Shown here: one piece after another, positions 13,358-18,252 of the stretch | How the letters are laid out: the number at the start of each line of letters is the position of its first letter | How positions within the stretch are numbered: position 1 is the first letter of the stretch | DNA from: DATLGD01 sp035540755 | GTDB lineage: Bacteria; Actinomycetota; Actinomycetes; Mycobacteriales; SCTD01 | DNA length: 18,252 nucleotides | Assembly (NCBI GenBank): GCA_035540755.1 | Contig: DATLGD010000035.1 | Location: 1-18,252, forward strand | Reading direction: 5' to 3' | The notes under the pieces: model-generated | Seen by the model: the letters and a program-made list of their open reading frames with translations, nothing else | What the model was told of the DNA's origin: nothing | Databases searched by the model: none | Translations under genes and position numbers: made by a program

Positions 13358-14140
13358 GTGACCAGTACGGGCCAGGCCGCAGGAGCGGCGCAGCAGGCAG
13401 CGGGGACCACGGCCACGACGGCGAAGGACGAGGCGGCGGCGACAGCGCAGAGCGCGGCGTCCGCAGCCGCCGACGTCGCCGGCACCGCCACCGAGCAGGT
13501 CGGCCAGGTCGCCGGCGAGGCCGTCGACCAGGTCCGTCAGCTCGCCGAGCAGGCCCGCAGCCAGCTCAGCGAGCAGGCCGGCAACGCCAACCAGAAGCTC
13601 AGCGAGAGCCTCCGGCAGCTCGCCGGCGAGGTGCGCGACATGAGCCAGGGCGACGCCGACGGCTCCGGCACCGTCGCCGGGCTCGCCCAGCAGCTCGCCG
13701 ACAAGGGCGAGCAGCTCGCCGAGCACATCTCCCGGCAGGGCCCGGGTGGCCTCCTGCAGGAGCTGCGCGGCTTCGCCGCGCGCAAGCCCGGGACGTTCCT
13801 GCTCGGTGCGCTCGCGGCCGGTGTCGTGACCGGACGGGTGGTCAAGGGGGCCACCGCCGGCGCCGGCTCGACCGGCAGCCCCACCGGCAGCGCGGGCACC
13901 GGCACGGGCAGCGCCGCGGGCGCCGACGTCGTCGCCGTCGTCGAGCCGATGCCGGTGACCGAGGCGGAGATCGCCTCGGGCGCCCCCGTCACGGCCGAGC
14001 CGTACCCGGCCACCTCCTCGGGTGGGCAGGCGCCCCCGCCGGTCAACCCGCTGGCCGGCGGCGCCGAGGTGGACCCGCTGGCCGCGCGCGACCCGTTCAG
14101 CGGCAGCGGCACGTCCGGCTTCGGAACGGGAGTGCGATGA
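13358..14140 (+). CDS. Ala/Gln-rich helical membrane-anchored protein, first gene of stress-like operon
   Basis: This 260-residue protein has no named family that I can assign. Residues ~10-140 are a long, Ala/Gln/Glu-rich predicted amphipathic helix or coiled coil, of the kind seen in LEA and apolipoprotein-like proteins. RKPGTFLLGALAAGVVTGRV (142-161) is a weak membrane segment. The remaining ~95 residues are Gly/Ser/Thr/Pro-rich. It ends with EVDPLAARDPF, similar to the end of the third protein of the operon. GTG 13358 has AGGAGG five bases upstream; a start at 13325 would lie on the promoter-like GGGTAG and is disfavoured. The stop overlaps the next ATG (ATGA, 14137-14140). Confidence 0.85.
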   Translation: MTSTGQAAGAAQQAAGTTATTAKDEAAATAQSAASAAADVAGTATEQVGQVAGEAVDQVRQLAEQARSQLSEQAGNANQKLSESLRQLAGEVRDMSQGDADGSGTVAGLAQQLADKGEQLAEHISRQGPGGLLQELRGFAARKPGTFLLGALAAGVVTGRVVKGATAGAGSTGSPTGSAGTGTGSAAGADVVAVVEPMPVTEAEIASGAPVTAEPYPATSSGGQAPPPVNPLAGGAEVDPLAARDPFSGSGTSGFGTGVR

Positions 14141-14568
14141 CGGCCCCGGGCGGTCCCTCCGGGTCGGCTGTGTACCCGCAGGACACCACGGCGCAGAGCG
14201 GTGACGTGTCTGAGCGGAGCATCGGCGAGCTCATCGGCGAGGTCACGCAGGACCTCACCAAGCTGGTCAGCCAGGAGCTGGCGCTCGCCAAGACCGAGCT
14301 CACCGTCGAGGCGAAGAAGGCCGGCAAGACCGCCGGCGAGTTCGGAGCCGCCGGCCTCGCCGGCTACTTCGCCGTGCTGTTCGCGTCACTGACCCTGATG
14401 TTCGCCCTGGCCAGCTGGTGGGACAGCTACGTGTGGGCGGCGCTGGCCGTGACCGTCCTGTGGGCGATCGCCGGCGCGGTGCTGTTCAGCCGCGCCCGCA
14501 AGCAGGTCAAGGACATCAACCCCAAGCCAGAGATGGCGATCCAGGAGATGAAGGAAGGCGTGCGGTGA
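14137..14568 (+). CDS. Phage-holin-family (DUF1469/YqjE-like) membrane protein
   Basis: This 143-residue protein fits the Phage_holin_3_6 / DUF1469 family. A helix SIGELIGEVTQDLTKLVSQE, followed by a charged region LALAKTELTVEAKKAGK, leads into two membrane helices (about 72-93 and 97-117), then a short basic cytoplasmic tail. Despite the family name these chromosomal proteins are not phage lysis holins. E. coli YqjE, encoded beside the ribosome-associated membrane protein YqjD, is a member. The gene overlaps both neighbours (ATGA upstream, GTGA downstream), so the three proteins are probably made together. There are no phage genes nearby. Confidence 0.88.
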   Translation: MTAPGGPSGSAVYPQDTTAQSGDVSERSIGELIGEVTQDLTKLVSQELALAKTELTVEAKKAGKTAGEFGAAGLAGYFAVLFASLTLMFALASWWDSYVWAALAVTVLWAIAGAVLFSRARKQVKDINPKPEMAIQEMKEGVR

Positions 14569-15416
14569 CCGAGAACCCGGAGCGGATCCGAGCAGAGATC
14601 GCGCAGACGCGCGCCCAGCTGGGACAGGACCTCGACCAGCTCACCGAGAAGGTGACCCCGAGCAAGGTCGTCGAGCGTCGCGTCGACGCGACGAAGGAGA
14701 AGGTCGGCAACGTGAAGGACAGGATCATGGGATCGGCGGGCTCGGCGAAGGACTCGGTCATGGGGACGGCCGGCGACGCCGGCAGCTCCGTGGCCGGCAC
14801 CGCGAGCAGCGCCGGAAGCAGCGTGGCCGGGGCGGCCAGCAGTGCCGGGCACGCGACGGCGGACGCGGCGGACGCCGTCAGCTCGGCCGCGCAGCAGGCT
14901 CCTGAGGTCGCCAAGCGGAAGGCCGCCGGCAACCCGATCGCCGCCGGCGTCGTCGCGTTCGGCCTCGGCTGGCTGGTGTCCAGCCTGATCCCGGCCTCGC
15001 AGAAGGAGCAGGAGGGCGCGAGCAGGCTCAAGGACGCCGCCGAGCAGGCCGCCGAGCCGGCCAAGCAGGCGCTCGCCCAGGCTGCCGGTGAGATGAAGGA
15101 GAACCTCGCGCCGGCCGCGCAGGACGCCGTCCAGTCCGTCCAGGAGGCGGCCGGTGAGGCGGCGACCACGGTCAAGGAGCAGGCGAGCTCGGCCGGCGCC
15201 GAGGTGACCGAGCAGGCCACCAGCTCGGCGAGCAGCGTGACGGACACGGCCAAGCACGCGGCGCAGGACGCCAAGGAGCAGGCCAGCGCTCCGCCGGAGC
15301 CGGAGCCGACGGTCGCCATCGTCGTCGAGGAGCCGGCGGTCGACCCGTACACCGCCGACCCGCTGGCGCGTCCGGTGTCGACCGACCCCCAGCCCGGCCT
15401 CCGGCCCCCGCTGTAG
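14565..15416 (+). CDS. DUF3618 domain membrane protein with 11-residue repeats
   Basis: This 283-residue protein starts with the DUF3618 signature, PERIRAEIAQTRAQLGQDLD then LTEKVTPSKVVERRV. Residues 49-103 are five 11-residue repeats of the form S-A-x-x-S-V-x-G-T-A-x. A membrane segment follows (about 122-143, NPIAAGVVAFGLGWLVSSLI). A second long Ala/Glu/Gln/Lys-rich helical region (150-241) is like LEA group 3 proteins, then an acidic Pro-rich end with VDPYTADPLARP. The GTG start overlaps the preceding stop and has AAGGAAGG six bases upstream. DUF3618 proteins commonly travel with DUF1469 proteins in actinobacteria. A role in envelope or stress protection is inference. The stop is TAG 15414-15416. 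Confidence 0.9.
   Translation: MTENPERIRAEIAQTRAQLGQDLDQLTEKVTPSKVVERRVDATKEKVGNVKDRIMGSAGSAKDSVMGTAGDAGSSVAGTASSAGSSVAGAASSAGHATADAADAVSSAAQQAPEVAKRKAAGNPIAAGVVAFGLGWLVSSLIPASQKEQEGASRLKDAAEQAAEPAKQALAQAAGEMKENLAPAAQDAVQSVQEAAGEAATTVKEQASSAGAEVTEQATSSASSVTDTAKHAAQDAKEQASAPPEPEPTVAIVVEEPAVDPYTADPLARPVSTDPQPGLRPPL
14709..14873 (+). repeat. Five imperfect 33-bp repeats inside the DUF3618 gene
   Basis: Units begin at 14709, 14742, 14775, 14808 and 14841. They encode NVKDRIMGSAG, SAKDSVMGTAG, DAGSSVAGTAS, SAGSSVAGAAS and a decayed SAGHATADAAD. The eleven-residue period is that of LEA-type and apolipoprotein-type amphipathic helices. Confidence 0.8.
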
Positions 15417-15436
15417 CCGACGCCGCGCCGTAGCCG

Positions 15437-15486
15437 ACGACGCCGAGGAGCCTGGTCAGAGAACGGACCGGGCCTCTCGGCGTCGT
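15437..15486 (+). terminator. Two-tier hairpin after the DUF3618 operon
   Basis: ACGACGCCGAG (15437-15447) pairs with CTCGGCGTCGT (15476-15486). Inside it, CCTGGTC (15451-15457) pairs with GACCGGG (15466-15472), allowing one G-U pair. It begins 21 bases after the TAG stop of the preceding operon. Confidence 0.7.
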
Positions 15487-15546
15487 GCTGCCCGGCGTCG
15501 GTCAGCGACGGCGGAACCGCGGGAGCACACGCTGCGTCCGACCGGC

Positions 15547-15810
15547 GTGCCCGCCCGCCGCCCTGTCGCCGTGCTCACCGGCCTCGCCGTGGCCGCTGCC
15601 CTCAGCGGCGCCATGATCGTCGTGCAGCTGCGGGCCGGTGCAGGGACCTGCCTGGCCGAGCTGGTCTGCCCCGCTCCCGCACCGGGGGAGACCGGCTGCG
15701 GCCCGGTGCCGACGTTCTGCCCCGACCCGCAGCTGGTCGTCCTGCCGGTGCTCGCGCTCGCCGGCGTGACCGGCGCGGCGGTCACCGCCTGGCTGTGGCG
15801 GCGGCGGTGA
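15547..15810 (+). CDS. Small two-helix membrane protein with four extracellular cysteines
   Basis: This 87-residue protein is predicted to have membrane helices at about 8-28 and 64-84. Basic residues at both ends (MPARR, WLWRRR) place the termini in the cytoplasm. The ~35-residue outer loop holds Cys35, Cys41, Cys51 and Cys58, enough for two disulfides. No family is recognised. The start is uncertain: GTG 15547 has no good ribosome binding site, and GTG 15571 in frame would shorten the N-terminus. It overlaps the following lipoprotein gene (GTGA, 15807-15810), which supports it being real. Confidence 0.6.
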   Translation: MPARRPVAVLTGLAVAAALSGAMIVVQLRAGAGTCLAELVCPAPAPGETGCGPVPTFCPDPQLVVLPVLALAGVTGAAVTAWLWRRR

Positions 15811-16136
15811 GGGCCGCGGCAGCGATCGCTGCTGCGCTCCTGCTCGCCGGCTGCGGCAGCACGCCCGGCGAGGTGTCGCTCGAGACCGCCCGGCCGGACC
15901 GGGACGACCCCCGGCTGCTGGTGGTCAGCGGCATCCACGGCGCCTGCGACCGGCTGCTCTCGCTGGAGGCCGAGGAGACCGCCAGCGAGGTGCGGCTGCG
16001 CTGGCCGGTCCGCACCAGCCGGGGGAGCTGCACCGACGAGGGCATCCACGCGGTCGGCGAGGTCCGGCTCGCCGAACCGCTCGGTGACCGCGTCGTGCAG
16101 GACGCCACCACCGGCGAGCCGCTCACCGCGCCGTGA
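15807..16136 (+). CDS. Small lipoprotein, paralogue of the next gene product
   Basis: This is a 109-residue protein with a lipoprotein signal peptide, MRAAAAIAAALLLAGCGS, lipobox LAGC with Cys16 as the lipid-attachment site. GTG 15807 overlaps the upstream stop and gives a cleaner signal than GTG 15795. The mature part has Cys47 and Cys75 and ends with VRLAEPLGDRVVQDATTGEP. It aligns without gaps to the next lipoprotein (offset 45) over C-x27-C-x16-LGDR. I recognise no named family; function is unknown. It should sit on the outer face of the membrane. The stop overlaps the next start (GTGA, 16133-16136). Confidence 0.78.
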   Translation: MRAAAAIAAALLLAGCGSTPGEVSLETARPDRDDPRLLVVSGIHGACDRLLSLEAEETASEVRLRWPVRTSRGSCTDEGIHAVGEVRLAEPLGDRVVQDATTGEPLTAP

Positions 16137-16582
16137 CCCGCTGGCGAGGGACCGGCCTCCGGCGCGGGACCGCCGCTCTGGCGCTGGTCCTCGCCGCGAG
16201 CGGCTGCGGGGTCGACAGCCTGCGGCCGCAGGCCGAGGAGTGCCCGGAAGGCACCGCGTGCGCCCTGCCGCCTCCGCCGGACCCCGAGCCGGCAGGGCTG
16301 CCTCGCCTGCCTGCCCCGGACGGTCGCTCGACGGTCCCGCTGCGGATCGCGCTCGCCGAGGTCGACGGCGACCGCCTGGCTGTCCGGATCGAGTACGCGG
16401 ACCTGTGCCAGGACCTGCTCGGCGTCCACGTCCGAGAGGCCGACGACGTCGTCACGGTCATCGCCGTCGGGACGCCGATGGGCGACCCCTGCCTCCTCCG
16501 CGCCCGGCTGGTGCGCGGCACCGTCGTGCTCGACCGCGCCCTCGGCGACCGCACCGTCGCGCTGAGAACGCCGGCGCCCTGA
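16133..16582 (+). CDS. Small lipoprotein, paralogue of the preceding gene product
   Basis: This is a 149-residue protein with twin Arg-rich N-terminus, hydrophobic core and lipobox ASGC (Cys25 lipidated). A Cys/Pro-rich linker (Cys37, Cys43) is followed by a domain with Cys92 and Cys120 and the ending GTVVLDRALGDRTV. Cysteine and LGDR spacing is identical to the upstream lipoprotein, indicating tandem duplication and divergence. No named family is recognised. It is translationally coupled to its paralogue. Beyond its stop, 16583-16747 holds no gene I can support. Confidence 0.8.
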   Translation: MTRWRGTGLRRGTAALALVLAASGCGVDSLRPQAEECPEGTACALPPPPDPEPAGLPRLPAPDGRSTVPLRIALAEVDGDRLAVRIEYADLCQDLLGVHVREADDVVTVIAVGTPMGDPCLLRARLVRGTVVLDRALGDRTVALRTPAP

Positions 16583-16747
16583 ACCTCCGGACCCACGGTC
16601 GGGACTCGTCAGCTGCTCGGCCTCCACCAGCGCGATGTCCCGGAACTGCAGGTCGACGAGGACCCGGAGCTTCCGCTCCAGAGGTTGCGGGCGCCGTCGG
16701 CCGTCCAATCGCGCCTCTGCGCGCAACGCCACCGTCGCTGGCGGGGT

Positions 16748-16771
16748 CGCGCCCTATGTTTGGGTGGCGCG
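16748..16771 (-). terminator. Weak hairpin downstream of the minus-strand lipoprotein
   Basis: CGCGCC (16748-16753) pairs with GGCGCG (16766-16771), ending just three bases beyond the lipoprotein stop at 16774. One more C-G pair with a bulged T is possible. It is a candidate terminator only. Confidence 0.35.
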
Positions 16772-16773
16772 GG

Positions 16774-17736
16774 TTAGAGGCTGACGACCGTGTCGATCAG
16801 CATCGTGCCGGCGGTGTCCTGCGTGCTGTAGTTGATCAGGAACTCGGCGCTCTCTCCGCTGTCGTCGGTCACGGTGAAGGTGCAGCCGCCGGCACCGGAG
16901 CTGCCGGCGACGCACAGCTCGTCGTAGTTGAGCTCGGCGCGTGCCCAGCGGGACGCGTCCTCGGTGAACTCGGCCGAGGCGGCCGGGGTCAGGTACTTGG
17001 CCGCCGCCGGGTCGCTGCGTTGCCAGGTGCCGACGAAGCCGTCGAGGAATACCCGCGTGTCCGTACTCAGCCACGACCCGCCCGTCCCGGGCGGAGTAAA
17101 GGTCGTAGCGGGTGTGCCGTCGCGCAGCCGACTGAGGATGTCCTCCAGCGCCTGCCGGTGGCCGCTGGCTCGGCAGTCGGGCTGGTCGGCGACGCCGCGA
17201 TGCTCGACCCTGTAGACCGTTGCGCCGGCCGCGATGTAGGCCATGCAGCTGCTGTAGGTGTCGGATTGACCGATCCAGCCGCCAGGGATGTCGTCGATCC
17301 AGGTCGGCGGGTGAATGTGTAGGTTTTGGGAGCCGCGTCGACTGCTGACGTGCCCACCGGCTGTAGCGGCATCCGGGAAGGTCAGCACCCACCACTCCAT
17401 GTCCAGACCTCGGGTGCGGCACACGTCGCCGGTGACGCCGTCGGAGCCGGCCGGGTCGCTCAGGACGTTCACCTCGGCCGGGTCGAACCCGTGCCGGCGG
17501 GCGACGTCGACCGCGTCGATCTCGGTGCACGACGCAACCGTGCCCTTCGCAGCCAAAGTGGACCCGGTCGGCCTCGGCGCGGCGACGCTGGTGGCGGTTG
17601 CAGCGGTCGGCTCGACGGTCGGCTGGACGCGCTGCTCACCGCCGCCGCAACTGATCAGCGTTACGCCGGCCAGAGCGGCTGTGACGGCACGTCGGACTAC
17701 GGGGTCGCGATTGGATTCCCGGGTACGGCCGAACAC
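16774..17736 (-). CDS. Secreted lipoprotein of unknown function
   Basis: This 320-residue protein has an N-terminus with basic residues, a hydrophobic stretch (17-29) and lipobox LISC with Cys30. A Thr/Ala/Pro linker (about 35-65) precedes two apparent domains. The first (about 66-200) has SCTEIDAVDVARRHGFDPAE and paired cysteines, faintly like DUF3558-type lipoproteins. The second (about 225-320), FLDGFVGTWQRSDPAAAKYL onward with a Cys pair, resembles small alpha+beta lipoprotein domains. Neither is a firm assignment. GTG 17736 has AGGAG five bases upstream. Third-position GC looks lower than in neighbouring genes, especially near the N-terminus, hinting at separate ancestry. It converges on the lipoprotein pair and is divergent from the PadR gene. 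Confidence 0.85.
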   Translation of the reverse strand: MFGRTRESNRDPVVRRAVTAALAGVTLISCGGGEQRVQPTVEPTAATATSVAAPRPTGSTLAAKGTVASCTEIDAVDVARRHGFDPAEVNVLSDPAGSDGVTGDVCRTRGLDMEWWVLTFPDAATAGGHVSSRRGSQNLHIHPPTWIDDIPGGWIGQSDTYSSCMAYIAAGATVYRVEHRGVADQPDCRASGHRQALEDILSRLRDGTPATTFTPPGTGGSWLSTDTRVFLDGFVGTWQRSDPAAAKYLTPAASAEFTEDASRWARAELNYDELCVAGSSGAGGCTFTVTDDSGESAEFLINYSTQDTAGTMLIDTVVSL

Positions 17737-17949
17737 GCGTACTCCTGACGTCGCAGGGCCTCCGGGAACCTAGGTCCTGGGGTGCCAGGAATGTACCCAC
17801 CCGGACAGGGACCCGGTGGTACGCGCGACTGGTGCGCGTGCGCGACAACGCGCCCGGCACTTCATCAGGGCTGATGCCGCAGGAAAGCGGGGCAGATCCG
17901 CTCGTTCCGGTGAGTGCGTGCAGCAGATTGCGACGCTGCGGCCAGCCGC
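17737..17949. promoter_or_regulatory. Intergenic region upstream of the minus-strand lipoprotein
   Basis: A short inverted repeat TCCTGG-GGTG-CCAGGA lies at 17775-17790. On the minus strand GGGTACATT (17798-17790) offers either a SigB-like GGGTAC or a housekeeping TACATT -10 element about 50 bases before the lipoprotein start; no -35 with correct spacing is evident for either. Nothing else is recognisable here. Confidence 0.3.
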
Positions 17950-17985
17950 TTGACGTCCACTAGCAACTCAGTGTCTAGTGCACAG
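17950..17985 (+). promoter_or_regulatory. Promoter with overlapping palindromic operator, padR-type gene
   Basis: TTGACG (17950-17955), an 18-bp spacer and TCTAGT (17974-17979) form a good -35/-10 pair. Six bases later comes the A of ATG (17986), so the transcript probably starts at the start codon (leaderless), which agrees with the lack of a ribosome binding site. A palindrome CACTAG (17958-17963) / CTAGTG (17975-17980), with inner ACT-C-AGT, covers the spacer and -10 and is a likely autoregulatory operator. Confidence 0.65.
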
Positions 17986-18252
17986 ATGGCCTTCCCCGAG
18001 ACACTGCTCGGCCTGCTCGAGCCGGCTCCGCAGCACGGCTACGAGCTGCGTCGCGCCTACGACGCCCGGTTCGGCCGGCACCGCCCGGTCAAGTCGGCAC
18101 AGGTCTACGCCACCCTGGCCCGGCTGCACCGCGACGGGCAGGTCGAGGTCGCCGGCGTCGAGCGGGTCGACGGCCCGGACCGCACCACCTACGCGCTGAC
18201 GCCGGACGGCGTCACCCGGCTCGAGCGCTGGCTGGCCGAGCCCGAGGACGCC
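17986..18252 (+). CDS. PadR-family transcriptional regulator, partial at right edge
   Basis: The frame is open from ATG 17986 to the end of the window (89 residues). MAFPETLLGLLEPAPQHGYE is the classic PadR N-terminus (L-x-L-L-x-x-x-P-x-HGYEL). The winged helix follows: SAQVYATLARLHRDGQVEV as recognition helix plus wing, then DRTTYALTPDGVTRLERWL. PadR proteins are usually repressors with a C-terminal helical dimerisation or ligand domain, which here lies beyond the window. They often control an adjacent transporter, not visible. No ribosome binding site precedes the ATG, consistent with a leaderless message. Confidence 0.9.
   Translation, partial: MAFPETLLGLLEPAPQHGYELRRAYDARFGRHRPVKSAQVYATLARLHRDGQVEVAGVERVDGPDRTTYALTPDGVTRLERWLAEPEDA

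Noticed and set aside
14137..14568. Holin annotation suggesting a prophage
   Set aside because: No phage structural, lysis or integrase genes are present; this family is common in bacterial chromosomes and is here in a stress-like operon.

Overview
The window is very GC-rich, with GTG starts and overlapping GTGA/ATGA stop-start junctions throughout. Its gene content is the conserved actinobacterial cell-division and cell-wall region (crgA, a DUF881 gene, a class E sortase, pabA/trpG, pknB, pbpA, rodA, pstP, fhaB, fhaA, tRNA-Leu). This points to Actinomycetota, probably a soil genus. A member of the Geodermatophilaceae would fit, but that is inference. As in Streptomyces and unlike Mycobacterium, there is no pknA and a class E sortase is present.

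Layout. 1-353: 3' end of a secreted peptidoglycan-binding protein, converging on crgA (475-744, minus). 745-866: divergent promoter region. 867-2526, plus: DUF881 membrane protein, class E sortase and a coupled small membrane protein. 2635-5579, plus: a fatty acyl-CoA ligase with a lysine/alanine/proline-rich histone-like tail, whose stop overlaps the pabA start. 5638-5663: hairpin between convergent pabA and pknB. 5692-12942, minus: one tight operon, transcribed fhaA-fhaB-pstP-rodA-pbpA-pknB. It encodes a Ser/Thr kinase, its phosphatase, two FHA phosphothreonine readers and the glycosyltransferase/transpeptidase pair for septal or polar peptidoglycan. 13038-13120: tRNA-Leu(CAG), followed by an 18-bp hairpin.

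13358-15416, plus, is a three-gene coupled operon: a helical membrane-anchored protein, a DUF1469/YqjE-type holin-family protein and a DUF3618 protein with 11-residue repeats. A candidate stress-sigma-factor promoter precedes it. It resembles in outline the E. coli yqjD-yqjE stress/stationary-phase genes. 15547-16582, plus, is a coupled trio: a small cysteine-containing membrane protein and two lipoproteins that share an ungapped domain, so they look like tandem paralogues. 16774-17736, minus, is a lone lipoprotein with more relaxed codon use. 17986 to the right edge is the start of a PadR-type regulator, apparently leaderless, with a palindrome lying across its promoter.

Most of the window is well-known conserved biology. 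The least described parts are the 13.3-15.4 kb stress-like operon, the tandem paralogous lipoproteins, the ligase tail fused up to pabA, and the PadR promoter/operator arrangement. All annotation was done by reading the sequence; no database search was run.
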